Shown: positions 1-8,723, counted from the first letter of the stretch. The stretch is DNA of 64,000 nt from Sphingobacterium multivorum (GCF_900457465.1 NZ_UAUU01000011.1:2046001-2110000), one strand, 5' to 3'. A program made the numbers and translations. The notes: generated by a model not told the origin, from the letters alone.

Positions 1-23
1 TTATATTTTGCCAGTATATCCAT
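1..23 (-). CDS. Possible start of a further leftward gene, cut by the window edge
   Basis: An ATG read leftward at 23-21 begins a frame (MDILAKY) that stays open to position 1. It starts 2 nt after the stop codon of the preceding small gene, which is the spacing expected of a translationally coupled operon. Only seven codons are visible, so this is a weak call. Confidence 0.2.
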
Positions 24-25
24 TT

Positions 26-235
26 TTAAATCTTTATGAGTTTGTTACTTAAGTTTTTATCATAGTTCATGCGATAGCCATTGTCATGAATTACTTTTTC
101 AAGGCATTGCCTTACTATGTGCAGTTGTTTCCAGTCTTCTTCCCGAATATTCAGAACGTAAAGCTGTCCGAATTTCAGCACCATTTCAGCAATGGTGTTA
201 AGTGCGTTCAGTTCAGTATCAATTTGATTCTTCAT
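26..235 (-). CDS. Small hypothetical protein (69 aa) of the mobile element
   Basis: I do not recognise this protein. It is a soluble, mostly helical-looking 69-residue chain (MKNQIDTELNALNTIAEM...) with no signal peptide or membrane segment. Its start overlaps the end of the upstream gene by 17 nt, and a further start follows its stop almost directly, so it sits inside a tightly packed leftward operon. That packing is the main support for it being real. Similar small genes are common beside ssb and DUF932 genes in Bacteroidota conjugative elements, but no function can be assigned. Confidence 0.55.
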   Translation of the reverse strand: MKNQIDTELNALNTIAEMVLKFGQLYVLNIREEDWKQLHIVRQCLEKVIHDNGYRMNYDKNLSNKLIKI

Positions 236-575
236 TATCTTGGTTATTTAAGTTTTCAACGTAGCTTGTATAGCGATACGTTATATCTTTACCTTTTCTA
301 AACTTTTCAGTGGTGTAGTTAAAATGTTCTTCATACATGGTGACTACTTTGGTTTTCAGGTCGATATAATATCGGTACATGGCGTTTGCACGTTTTTCAT
401 CCATTGTACAGTGCTTTTTGAGAAAGTCCATTTCCATGATGGAGTTATTGAAGTTGAGAAGAGGGGTGAATACTTCTTCTACGATATAGCCCTGTTCAGG
501 CGCACTCGTACTGTCGGCAACGCAGACAATCTGCTGTCCGTTTGATAAGGTGATATATAAATTAGATCGTGTCAT
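219..575 (-). CDS. Hypothetical protein (118 aa) of the mobile element
   Basis: Unrecognised 118-residue soluble protein. The N-terminus (MTRSNLYITLSNGQQIVCVAD) reads like a small beta-rich domain, followed by an alpha-helical, charged C-terminal half ending in an acidic tail (NNQDNEESN). There is no signal peptide, metal site or catalytic motif I can name. It lies 4 nt after the upstream gene and overlaps the downstream gene by 17 nt, so the genes are probably co-transcribed leftward. Confidence 0.6.
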   Translation of the reverse strand: MTRSNLYITLSNGQQIVCVADSTSAPEQGYIVEEVFTPLLNFNNSIMEMDFLKKHCTMDEKRANAMYRYYIDLKTKVVTMYEEHFNYTTEKFRKGKDITYRYTSYVENLNNQDNEESN

Positions 576-579
576 TTTT

Positions 580-1026
580 TTAATTTTTAGAGGTTAAAAT
601 TTCCTGTATCAGTTTGAGGTCGAAATCGGCAGTTCTGAATTTGACATCTTCAAATGCTTCGTAATTTGCCATTCCATCGGGATGTACTATGAGGGCATCG
701 CTTTTTATGCAGTCAAAGTGCCTGCATAACTGTTCTATTTCCTCTGCTCTGGCATCCAAAAAAGCGATTTCTTTTTCACCGAGCCACTGCTCGTAGAATG
801 GTACTTTTGCAGTCCTGCACAGCAGGAAAGAAATACCGTGTTCTTTACGTGCGATATATCCCGAATAGGAAGTTACATTGAGGATTTCGAGCAGGTCGGT
901 TGTTTCGAGCGACTTTTTGAGCCAGTCCCCCCAAAGGGGGATAATGGCTACCTCATAGTTATTGCGACCCACTTCGCTAAATGCCTTGATTATCATGACA
1001 TCAGTCATTTTATCTGATTTTTTCAT
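580..1026 (-). CDS. Hypothetical protein (148 aa) of the mobile element
   Basis: Unrecognised 148-residue soluble protein with mixed alpha/beta character and several cysteines (C90, C116 and C125 regions) that do not form an obvious metal-binding pattern. The start ATG lies 2 nt downstream of the stop of the preceding gene, indicating translational coupling in the leftward operon. The length and the absence of low-complexity sequence make it a credible gene, but its role is unknown. Confidence 0.6.
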   Translation of the reverse strand: MKKSDKMTDVMIIKAFSEVGRNNYEVAIIPLWGDWLKKSLETTDLLEILNVTSYSGYIARKEHGISFLLCRTAKVPFYEQWLGEKEIAFLDARAEEIEQLCRHFDCIKSDALIVHPDGMANYEAFEDVKFRTADFDLKLIQEILTSKN

Positions 1027-1028
1027 GA

Positions 1029-1433
1029 CTAAAGATTTAAGTTTGGGGCTACAATTTTCCTACTGCCGAACAACATATAAATGGCGTATTTAAACTCTTG
1101 GCTACACCCTTCCTGCTCGGTATAGTATATAGTTGCATTAATGGCAAAAAGCGCATCGTAACCATCAAAAAGCTGATCTCTGAACGTTTTTTTATTTCTG
1201 TACAGTCTTGTACCGTTTCTAATGTATCTGCGATTAAAATTGGTTATGAATTCATACCATAGATTGACGTCTATATTTTTTTCTGTCCAATTTTCTTCAA
1301 TCTCAGGTCTATGTCTATCCCATAGTTCTGCTTCCTTTCTGATGAATTCGGTCAGTGCTTTGAGTTCTTCGGGAAACAGTCTTGCGAGCAGATAGGCTCT
1401 ATCAAGGTTGTTCATGTGATGTAAGGTTTTCAT
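1029..1433 (-). CDS. Hypothetical protein (134 aa), paralogue of its upstream neighbour
   Basis: The first 30 residues follow the pattern MKxLxxMNNxxRAxxxARLF, then LTxFI, shared with the next gene upstream (1446-1862). Both also share a central WY motif, a YRN motif and a DQLF motif near residues 75-90. The two are therefore tandem paralogues, diverged to roughly a quarter to a third identity by eye. They look soluble and largely helical. I recognise no family. The gap to the upstream copy is only 12 nt, consistent with a duplication kept in one operon. Confidence 0.6.
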   Translation of the reverse strand: MKTLHHMNNLDRAYLLARLFPEELKALTEFIRKEAELWDRHRPEIEENWTEKNIDVNLWYEFITNFNRRYIRNGTRLYRNKKTFRDQLFDGYDALFAINATIYYTEQEGCSQEFKYAIYMLFGSRKIVAPNLNL

Positions 1434-1445
1434 ATCTTTTTAATT

Positions 1446-1862
1446 TTAGGGTTGGTTCTTTCTAAAATCAATGGTTACGACCTTATCGTCACCGAAATAG
1501 AGTTCTATTGCCAGTCTCAGCATTGTGGGGGTCAGTTGTGAACCTGCAAATCTTATCAGGCAGTGAATACCAAAAACGCTGTTGTCCTGATAGAATAATT
1601 GATCTGCAAAAATTCGTGGATTGCGGTACATCAGAACGCCAAATTTTTCGATTATCTGCTCAGCATTTTGCACAAGGCTATACCAATAATCGGCTGTGAC
1701 AATGCAGTTTGATGACCAAGCTTTTCTAATATCCTCCTCTTTCTCCCGTAAGTGAGCTATTTCGGTTTTAATAAAGTCGGTCAACGTTCCGAGCTGATCC
1801 GGAAAGAGCCTTGCAACGGCAAATGCCCTTTCGGTATTGTTCATTTCTTGTAATGATTTCAT
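1446..1862 (-). CDS. Hypothetical protein (138 aa), paralogue of its downstream neighbour
   Basis: This soluble 138-residue protein begins MKSLQEMNNTERAFAVARLF and shares that pattern, plus YRN and DQLF motifs, with the gene at 1029-1433. The pair is a tandem duplication inside the element. Position directly after the DUF932 gene (60 nt downstream) suggests the same transcription unit. No enzyme motif is visible. Function unknown; a role in element maintenance or in countering host defence is only a guess from context. Confidence 0.6.
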   Translation of the reverse strand: MKSLQEMNNTERAFAVARLFPDQLGTLTDFIKTEIAHLREKEEDIRKAWSSNCIVTADYWYSLVQNAEQIIEKFGVLMYRNPRIFADQLFYQDNSVFGIHCLIRFAGSQLTPTMLRLAIELYFGDDKVVTIDFRKNQP

Positions 1863-1922
1863 GATATTTTGATTTTTATAAGGTGGCAGTTCTCTACAAG
1901 CCTGCCACCTTTTGTATTTAGC

Positions 1923-2996
1923 TTAATTCAATTGGAAAATATCGGTTCCTATCTTCTCGAATGATGTGCATAGCTCAAATGCTTTTTGTGATTTAAGCTG
2001 TGCAGTACCTCCAAGTACAATGCTCTGTAACTTCGCTTCGTTATCCTTGTAGTTTCGCACGTTCTGAAAGTAGCCAGTGACGGCATTATAAGCCCCGAAG
2101 AGTGTGCCTTTGGTTGTTTCCAGTTGCTGTGTGTCGTTCATCATGGCGTATGCAAAGGCATCGTCAACTGTGTTTTTGAACATGGTCGAAAGTTCATCCT
2201 CAGCACCTTTTTTAAGTAGGTTATAAGCTTCTGTATTTGGGCATAAGGCAAGTTGTATGAGCTTTTTAACTTCGCTGTCCTTGATTTTTATGGTTGCCCA
2301 GTGGTTAAAAATTCCGTCCATCTGTGTTGTCATGTTGTTTGCCAGTCCCATTACTTTGTGCGCATCGCTCAGACGCTGTTTTGCTCCTGCGGTGTGCTTT
2401 ATACGTACCACATTGCTCATATTGCGGAGTGATGCGTTCAGGGTGTTTTGGCATACGATTCGGATAGGGGTAAAGGCTGCAGTTATGCTTCCGCTTCCGT
2501 CATGGCTTGTGGTCAGAAATATGTATTTTTCAATCACATCATCAGAATTGCCAATACGGATATAGTTTGGGAGTTTGGCGGTAATAAATATGCGTTCTCC
2601 CTGACCCAATGCCCCTGCGGTTTCGTATAGAATACCGCTTCCACCACCTACAATAGAATCAAAAAATGTAAAAGCGTCTTTATTTTGTACGATGTGGTAA
2701 TCTTTGCCCACCACTCCAAGCACGGTATTGTTATCCGTACGGATATTAGCGAAATAGTTAGGTACTTCGATTTCAGTGTCCTCGATTACTATACCGTCCG
2801 AAATTTCCACTATGCCCGAACCTTTGGTAAACAAAGGGCTTTTTTGTACTTCATAATCAAGACCTGCGTGTCTGATTGCTTCGGCACTTGTCGGGTAGTC
2901 CTGCACGATCTGTCCGAGCCCGTGCCATGCCTTTTCCTTTACGCTGAAAAATGAATATCTACCAGTTCTGTTATTGTAATTTAAATTATGTCCCAT
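1923..2996 (-). CDS. DUF932 domain protein (phage/plasmid-like, TIGR03299 type)
   Basis: The 357-residue protein starts MGHNLNYNNRTGRYSFFSVK and continues with AWHGLGQ, a hallmark of DUF932 proteins, followed by the family's conserved PNYFANIRTD and SHDGSGS segments and the late LFGAYNAVTGYFQN motif. Length fits the family. DUF932 proteins are found on phages, plasmids and conjugative elements, and their biochemical function is not established. It is encoded between ssb (upstream) and the small-gene cluster (downstream), the usual arrangement in Bacteroidota elements. There is no signal peptide, so it should act in the cytoplasm. Start at the ATG at 2996 leaves a 51 nt gap to ssb. Confidence 0.85.
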   Translation of the reverse strand: MGHNLNYNNRTGRYSFFSVKEKAWHGLGQIVQDYPTSAEAIRHAGLDYEVQKSPLFTKGSGIVEISDGIVIEDTEIEVPNYFANIRTDNNTVLGVVGKDYHIVQNKDAFTFFDSIVGGGSGILYETAGALGQGERIFITAKLPNYIRIGNSDDVIEKYIFLTTSHDGSGSITAAFTPIRIVCQNTLNASLRNMSNVVRIKHTAGAKQRLSDAHKVMGLANNMTTQMDGIFNHWATIKIKDSEVKKLIQLALCPNTEAYNLLKKGAEDELSTMFKNTVDDAFAYAMMNDTQQLETTKGTLFGAYNAVTGYFQNVRNYKDNEAKLQSIVLGGTAQLKSQKAFELCTSFEKIGTDIFQLN

Positions 2997-3047
2997 GATT
3001 TCTATTTTTTAAATGGGTTAAATGTTTTGGATTTTGTACTGTCCTGC

Positions 3048-3443
3048 CTAGAATGGGAGGTCGTCATTTTCGTCCTCTTTTGCAGTACTGTTAGTTTCTT
3101 GAGCTTTAGTAGCCTGTACAGCATCATCTTTTGAAGCCGTTCCCCAATATGGTTTAATATAGGAGGTGTTGAAGTTCAGTCCGCATTGAGCGTTCCGTCT
3201 TTTCCCTGCCACGCTCTTGCGCTGATCTGTCCTGTCAATTCTACGCACAGCCCTTTTTTGAGCCACGGAGCTACTTTCGCTGTGCGCCAGTAGGCGCACT
3301 GAATAAATGCGTCATTGTCTACCCACTGACCTTGTTTGTTTTTGTAGCCGTCAATTACTGCTACCATGAAGTTTACCACTTCTTTACCTTCTGTTGTTTT
3401 GCTGACTGTTGCGTTTGCTGTCAGCCTTCCGAAAAATGTTCAT
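3048..3443 (-). pseudogene. ssb: Single-stranded DNA-binding protein, frameshifted as read
   Basis: Three frames together give one SSB: MNIFGRLTANATVS..., then VVNFMVAVIDGYKNKQGQW, WVDNDAFIQCAYWRTAKVAPWLKKG (OB-fold core), GLCVELTGQISARAW, and an acidic tail ending DDLPF, the classic SSB C-terminal tip that recruits repair and replication proteins. Two one-base corrections restore it: removing one base from the A5 run at 3432-3436 (T5 in the gene) and adding one G beside 3181-3182. The product would be about 131 residues. It binds single-stranded DNA during replication or conjugative transfer. Either this mobile-element copy is decayed, or, as I think more likely given similar errors elsewhere, the sequence has two indel errors. 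Confidence 0.75.
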
Positions 3444-4307
3444 AACTTTTGTTTTTAAGTTGTTTTACAATCTTGTTACGTTTGTTCCCTTTTCAGTCCT
3501 GCTGAGGCTTCGCCCCAAATATTTTTTCAAAGAAAAAAAAGGAAAAAAAAGAAAGTCAATCCGGACATAGGGTAATTGCGGTAAGGCAAAAGGAAACGGA
3601 ATAAAGGATGGGTGCGTGCGACGGCATGTGTTTATGCCGTAGTCTTTTGCGGGATGTGGGCTGGCTGCCCTATGTACTTTTGAATGTCTTTTTTCGACTG
3701 ATTTTCTTTTGTAAAAAAATGATTCCCCCAATCTTATCTATCCGAAGATTTTATGGGCCTGAAAACATTGTTATTTCATAGGGAATTGCGAGATGATTGT
3801 GGAAGAACAGCGAGGGCAGCTTGCCAATTTGCTATGTATGGGGGGCAGAAAGCTCTTTTTACGGATCGGGGAAAGCGGCGGAGTAAATGTGCTTTGCCTT
3901 TGAAGGGGAAAGAAGTTATCCTTTTAAAAGAGATCTGTATATGTAAGAAATATGACTATGAATGAGTGATTGAAACAGCATTCTTTGGCGAGGGAAAAGA
4001 TAGATTGAAAAACATGGTTTTACCTTTCATATCTCGGGCCTGGTAAGTGTGATAAAGTGGATCTGTTTATAGAGTTTTTATCCTATAAAGTTGAACTAAT
4101 ATTCGCAATAAAATTTAATAGTCTGCGATTCATTTTTTAATGCCTATAAATTAATGCTATACCTTACGAGAAATATTTTATCACTTACTGGTACACAAAT
4201 AATTATTCATAACTTGTATGTAGAATTACATTAGAATGAATAACATTAAGTAATTTAATTTAGGTGTTTACTTCGTGGAATTTAAATCTATCCAAACGGT
4301 CCTAATT
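3444..4307. other. Long stretch without a supported gene
   Basis: About 860 bases upstream of ssb. The part from 3465 to 3965 has short open frames on both strands (88 codons leftward, 70 codons rightward) with basic, proline- and cysteine-rich composition that does not look like a folded protein. It also contains A-rich blocks at 3531-3555. From 3966 to 4307 the DNA is very AT-rich. I see no tRNA, repeat array or convincing promoter. It may hold the regulatory region of the leftward ssb operon, or a transfer origin, but nothing in the sequence proves either. Confidence 0.4.
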
Positions 4308-4589
4308 ATGAGAAAAATAATGTTTGACAATAGTCATCTGTATGCCGGTTCAATAGGGAAGATATTGTTTCCTATCTCTTCCCGTAGCGCATATCTTGAA
4401 ATAGATATTGAATTTAGTGATGGAATAGTAGCAAAGGGTGATATGGAAGTTCTGAATGACAGGGAACTGATCCTAAATGTCCAAGGATATAGTACAGCTT
4501 CGGGAACAGAAATCGGGGAGAAAACCTGGCTACTTAAAAAATTGGAAGAAAACATATGGAAAGTGGAGAAAAAGTATTCGGAATATTAA
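4308..4589 (+). CDS. Hypothetical protein (about 93 aa)
   Basis: The open frame can begin at GTG 4275 or at ATG 4308 or 4320; I favour ATG 4308 (MRKIMFDNSHLY...). The protein is small, soluble and beta-rich, with a segment YLEIDIEFSDGIVAKG and a basic C-terminus. I know no family for it. It stands alone between the ssb region and the recombinase, converging on the latter (44 nt between stops). Composition looks like real coding sequence, but evidence is limited. Confidence 0.45.
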   Translation: MRKIMFDNSHLYAGSIGKILFPISSRSAYLEIDIEFSDGIVAKGDMEVLNDRELILNVQGYSTASGTEIGEKTWLLKKLEENIWKVEKKYSEY

Positions 4590-4633
4590 GCATTTCCATT
4601 TATATGTTTTTTGATAAGAGATTAATTTTAACT

Positions 4634-5742
4634 CTAAATGAGCTCTTCGTCCAATACGTCAGGTTCTGAAAATTTGATACGAAAAAATTTGTGGCTTGAT
4701 ATCTTAAATGCCACTGCTATATTTTCACATCTCATATACCTAAAGAATGACTGGAGCGATCTATGTCCGGTAATCTTCATGAGATCAAATGGTGATATAC
4801 CAGAAAGATAACCATTTGTGGCAAAAGTCCTTCTTGCTGTATGGCTACTGATCAATGAAGAAAGCTGTACAATTTTTTCGGTTTTTCTTCCTCCCTCTGT
4901 TCTAAAAAAAGCAACCTCTCGGTCAATAGTTGATTTGGCGACAATCTTTTTTAGCGTTATATTATAATGTGATTCTGAGAAACCTTTTTGTAATGAATTT
5001 CCGTACTTTTCAATGATGGTCATAACAATTGTAGCCGCTGGAATGACAACAGGATAACACTTTTTCCCTGTGTGAACCTCAAAAAACACCTGTTCTTCAA
5101 GCGTGCGTTTACGGCAGTTGATATTTTGTAGAAACTTAAACATATCACCTACACGAAGCCCTAAAAAAGACTGGCAGATGAATATGTCCAGTACCTTTCG
5201 CTGGCCTTCAGGTAGTTTCATAACATACAATGCCTGTAATTCCTCGATACTCAAAGAAATTGCTGTTGTGATTTCACTGGGGTATTTCCCGACTTCTCCT
5301 TTGTAATCCATCAATTTTTCCACATGAAAACGTTTGATCCAGAACCTTAGCCCATCAAGTTTTCCCTGAAATGGTATTTTTTGCTAAATTTTTATCCAAT
5401 AAAAACTGATGGAAAGCATCAACAAAGTTTTTATCAACGTCCTTCATTTTGAGGGTCTCTGCTTTTATTGACACAAACGAACGAATAAGTTTTATGTTCT
5501 GTTTCATTGTACGAATTGTTGTATCACTGTAGAGGTCACCATCCTTCTTTTTTACTAAGCCAGCACCCATATCTGCTATTACTTTATCGCAGTGCTCTAA
5601 AAAGCATTCTTCCATATTGATTTCCTTTATTTTACAGGATTTATCCTGTATAATTTTAAGTCACCGAATTTATCAGTTTTAAGATTGTTATGCAAAGCAT
5701 ATAAACTGATATTAATCAGCTTGTAATCAAAGTATTAATCAT
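4634..5742 (-). pseudogene. Tyrosine recombinase/integrase, frameshifted as read
   Basis: The catalytic half (leftward from 5323) contains SSHTARRTFATNGYLSG, where the HTARR box carries the second catalytic Arg, then KITGHRS with the late His, and a probable nucleophile Tyr in FFRYMRC. FLGLRVGDMF supplies the first catalytic Arg. Upstream, in another frame (5615-5355), lies the helical core-binding domain (TIRTMKQNIKLIRSF). The two join if one base is dropped from the T4 run at 5360-5363, giving NTISGKLDGLRFWIKRF. A third frame at 5616-5734 adds a coherent N-terminal stretch (LKTDKFGDLKLYRINPVK) that joins if the T4 run at 5630-5633 gains a base; the start is then near 5742. Total about 369 residues, normal for the family. 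It would integrate or excise the element. Broken gene or sequencing errors; I favour errors. Confidence 0.75.
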
Positions 5743-5808
5743 TGAAAATGGGACAATAAAATTTGGAGAGGATAAAAAGGTAGTCTGACTTATTAGGCAA
5801 ACACTCTA

Positions 5809-5843
5809 GTAAAAGAAAAGCACCGAGAGAGAGTCCGGTGCTT
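5809..5843 (-). terminator. Possible leftward intrinsic terminator
   Basis: An 8-bp perfect stem (AAGCACCG / CGGTGCTT at 5818-5825 and 5836-5843) with a 10-nt loop is followed, read leftward, by TTTTCTTTT. It would end a leftward transcript coming from 5850-6100, where only a tiny candidate gene is visible. Confidence 0.5.
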
Positions 5844-5966
5844 CACTAAATTTTGATTACCTTCTAAGGAGGAAGATAACACTAAATAAAATTTAATTCT
5901 GATATTCCTTCTGAAAAAGAAAAAATACAATAGCCTTTTCTCTGGTCTATTAAATTGAAGATGGAA

Positions 5967-6088
5967 TTATTGATTTAAATGTTCAAGCCTGTAATTGTTT
6001 TTAATCGGCCTATTTAAAAAGGTACTGTGCAAAAACAGGAGCTGTTCATCTGTAAGGTTTATTCTACGTGATTTTAGGTTATGGACAT
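5967..6088 (-). CDS. Candidate tiny gene (about 40 aa), possibly frameshifted
   Basis: Read leftward, one frame runs without a stop from about 6082 to the TAA at 5967-5969 and gives a protein-like sequence including INLTDEQLLFLHSTFLNRP. An ATG at 6088 is in another frame but would join it if one C were added to the ACC near 6077-6079, the same kind of G/C-run loss seen in other genes of this window. A leftward terminator follows at 5809-5843. I recognise no family; this could be chance. Confidence 0.25.
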
Positions 6089-6259
6089 TCTATTAAAACT
6101 TGCCATCCCAATGATAGGTATAATATCATTTTTTGATTGGGTAGCCATGCCACTGATACCTAGTGTTTTTGGCTTAAAAATTATAAGAATTGCCAAACAT
6201 TTGATGTCATTATTTGTTTTAAATGTACTCGCTCCCATTAATACGATTAGTAACGTTTT

Positions 6260-6288
6260 GGCTGGGTATATTGCCCAGCCTCTTTTTT
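6260..6288 (+). terminator. Rightward intrinsic terminator with no clear upstream gene
   Basis: Perfect 7-bp GC-rich stem GGCTGGG / CCCAGCC around a 7-nt loop, followed by TCTTTTTTGA. This is a textbook rightward terminator, yet no convincing gene precedes it; the overlapping 69-codon frame (6081-6290) runs through the stem and looks spurious. It may end a small RNA transcribed from the 6.0-6.26 kb region. Confidence 0.6.
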
Positions 6289-6463
6289 GATTTCACCTTC
6301 TAATAAATACAAATTATTGTCTCACTGTTATTTCATTCCTATAATATTGATATTTACCTACTTTGCAAAGTGACCGTACACGTAGGGTAAATCAATGATT
6401 ATTGCGCTATATATTTGTATAATTGATAAATTTACTTAGTATAAATATTCAAAGTTAATCGCT

Positions 6464-8323
6464 ATGGCTGAGCCAGAAAATATAGAGGATCTGAAAATCG
6501 AATTACAACTACTAAAACATCGTGTGAAAGAGCTGACCGATTTTATCGAAAACGGGAGTATGCCCCTTCACTGGGTAAATGAACACGGTATTATTATTTG
6601 GGCCAACCAGGCTGAACTTGATCTTCTGGGATATCTCAAAGAAGAGTACGTAGGTTTTCCGATCGAGAATTTTCATGCGGATAGTGAGGTAATTTCGGAC
6701 CTATTGGTTAAACTTTCCAATAATGAAACTATACAGGATTTTCCAGCCAGGCTACTGTCAAAAAATGGGGATATAAAGTACGTAAGAATCAGTTCAAATG
6801 TGCTTTTAGAAGATGGAAAATTTATCCATACACGATGTTTCACAAGAGATGTGACAGAATTGGTCAAAGAAGAAAAACGCAAGAATGAACTCCACCATCT
6901 ACTTAAGGAAAGTGCAGAACGGTTACAGCTTGCGATTTCCGCATCTAATATGGGGATTTGGGAATTAGATTTGATGACCGGAAGTGTCCAGATCTCAGTT
7001 GAATTGCGAAAAATGTTGGAATTACCTCTGGATCTTGATATTGGATGCCTGCTTTCAGATTATATTTACCATGAAGATAAAGAAAAAGTGGAATCCTATA
7101 TTTCCGATTTGAAATATAAGGATAAGGGTGAGTTTGATTTTATTTTTAGATTTTTAAAATCCAAAAATTTTCCTGTCTGGATCAGAGTTCAGGGAATTAT
7201 ACAGAAACAGGTAATAGAAGGTTTACATAGGGTAGTTGGGTGCGTCCTTGATATCACCGATCTAAAGAATTCAGAGGAATACCATTCAAAACTTGTAGCG
7301 ATTGTCAACTCTTCTTTTGATGCCATAATAAGTAAAACATTGAATGGAGTAGTCAGTACCTGGAACAGTTCTGCTGAAACGATATTCGGTTACAGTGCAG
7401 ATGAAATGATCGGTCAGCCGATTATCAAAATAATTCCGGAAGAACGCCTTGGGGAAGAAGATTATATATTGGAAAAACTCAGGGCTGGGGAATCTATAAA
7501 TCATTTTGAAACCCAGAGGCTCACAAAATCAGGTAAACTTTTGGATGTATCCTTGACAATATCCCCAATAAAGAACGGAAATGGTGAAATAATGGGGATA
7601 TCCAAAATTGCGAGAGACATTTCTGAAAAGAAACAGGAAGAAAGGCGGAAAAATGATTTTGTTTCAATGGTAAGCCATGAACTAAAAACACCGCTTACTT
7701 CGATATTATTAAGTTCGCAGGCCATGCAAAAAGGTTTTAAGAACAATAACCTGGAAATAGCAAAAAATCTTTCCGTTGGGATTGAAGGTCAGGCGAAACG
7801 GATGACCTCGATGATTCAGGATTTTCTGAACCTTGCAAAGATCGAAGAAGGCAAAATCCGCATGCGCTTTGAATATTTTCAACTTTTAGGTCTAATGGAC
7901 GAGATTGTAGAGCAGGCTAAATTTCTTAGCAGAAAGCATATCATTCAGATTCAATGTGATTCCTCCCATGAAGTTCTCGCCGACCGTGATAAAATTGGTC
8001 AGGTATTAATAAATCTTTTGACCAATGCTATAAAATATTCTCCTGAAGGTGGAACTATTGTATTAGGTTGCGAGAAGCTCCATAACGGTTCATTAAGGAT
8101 CTATGTCAGTGACGAAGGGGTCGGAATAAGTAAAACGGACCAGAAAGAACTTTTCAAAAGGTTTTTTAGGGTTGAAAGGAAGGAATTAGCCAATATTTCA
8201 GGATTCGGTATCGGTCTGTATATTGTAGCGGAGATATTGCATTATCATAATTCCGTTATAAGTGTGGAAAGTGAGGAAGGTGCAGGTTCTACATTTCAGT
8301 TTGTACTGGAAAATAGGAACTAA
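6464..8323 (+). CDS. Multi-PAS sensor histidine kinase (orphan)
   Basis: A 619-residue soluble sensor kinase. Short coiled N-terminus (1-30), PAS domain about 30-135, second PAS/PAC about 150-268, third PAS about 275-390 (starting IVNSSFDAIISKTLNG), then HisKA with SHELKTPL and the phosphorylated His at 405. The HATPase domain shows the N box around N517-N521, G1 box DEGVGI at 550-555 and G2 box GFGIGL at 580-585. No membrane segments are visible, so it senses cytoplasmic signals, possibly redox or light through a PAS ligand. No response regulator lies beside it, so its partner is encoded elsewhere. It sits between two recombinase genes and is probably cargo of the island. Confidence 0.92.
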   Translation: MAEPENIEDLKIELQLLKHRVKELTDFIENGSMPLHWVNEHGIIIWANQAELDLLGYLKEEYVGFPIENFHADSEVISDLLVKLSNNETIQDFPARLLSKNGDIKYVRISSNVLLEDGKFIHTRCFTRDVTELVKEEKRKNELHHLLKESAERLQLAISASNMGIWELDLMTGSVQISVELRKMLELPLDLDIGCLLSDYIYHEDKEKVESYISDLKYKDKGEFDFIFRFLKSKNFPVWIRVQGIIQKQVIEGLHRVVGCVLDITDLKNSEEYHSKLVAIVNSSFDAIISKTLNGVVSTWNSSAETIFGYSADEMIGQPIIKIIPEERLGEEDYILEKLRAGESINHFETQRLTKSGKLLDVSLTISPIKNGNGEIMGISKIARDISEKKQEERRKNDFVSMVSHELKTPLTSILLSSQAMQKGFKNNNLEIAKNLSVGIEGQAKRMTSMIQDFLNLAKIEEGKIRMRFEYFQLLGLMDEIVEQAKFLSRKHIIQIQCDSSHEVLADRDKIGQVLINLLTNAIKYSPEGGTIVLGCEKLHNGSLRIYVSDEGVGISKTDQKELFKRFFRVERKELANISGFGIGLYIVAEILHYHNSVISVESEEGAGSTFQFVLENRN

Positions 8324-8504
8324 ATGAAAATTAAAAGGTGTTTTTCAATTTCTTTCAATTACTCTTTTTTGCTAGGTTATCATAAGTTTTGAAATAGGAA
8401 AATGTAGGATAGTTATTACCTCAAAAGTCCAATGAAAAACAAGTTAAAGACATCCGGTATACCTTCGATGGTATAACAGTAAAATCTTTAAAATTTGTAG
8501 GGCT

Positions 8505-8723
8505 ATGGGAAAATTTACATCTGCAAAAAAGAAAAAATCAATCAATGCAGAGATGTTAAAACATTCTACATTCATTGAGTTGGAAGAAATACCTTTTGAA
8601 CAATTTTTAGAAACCGTTCGTAGCACCGGCCGGGTTGTTAGCGAAGAGGAAGCAAAGGAAATGCTTGAGATTTTATATACTTTAGCAAGAATTACAATAA
8701 AACAGTTCTTCTCCCCCGATTAA
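8505..8723 (+). CDS. Small hypothetical protein (72 aa)
   Basis: A basic N-terminus (MGKFTSAKKKKSINAEML) is followed by two amphipathic helices (FEQFLETVRSTGRVV, EEEAKEMLEILYTLARI). The size, charge pattern and helical content would suit a small DNA- or protein-binding factor, but I cannot assign a family. It precedes the serine recombinase by 213 nt on the same strand. In Bacteroidota elements small genes often sit ahead of recombinases, so an accessory role is possible; this is inference only. Confidence 0.55.
   Translation: MGKFTSAKKKKSINAEMLKHSTFIELEEIPFEQFLETVRSTGRVVSEEEAKEMLEILYTLARITIKQFFSPD

Noticed and set aside
3465..3965. Open frames of 88 codons (leftward) and 70 codons (rightward)
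   Set aside because: Basic, low-complexity composition, no family features, and overlap with A-rich spacer; no support as genes.
6081..6290. 69-codon hydrophobic frame
   Set aside because: Runs through a strong rightward terminator and is antisense to a better-looking tiny frame; probably chance.
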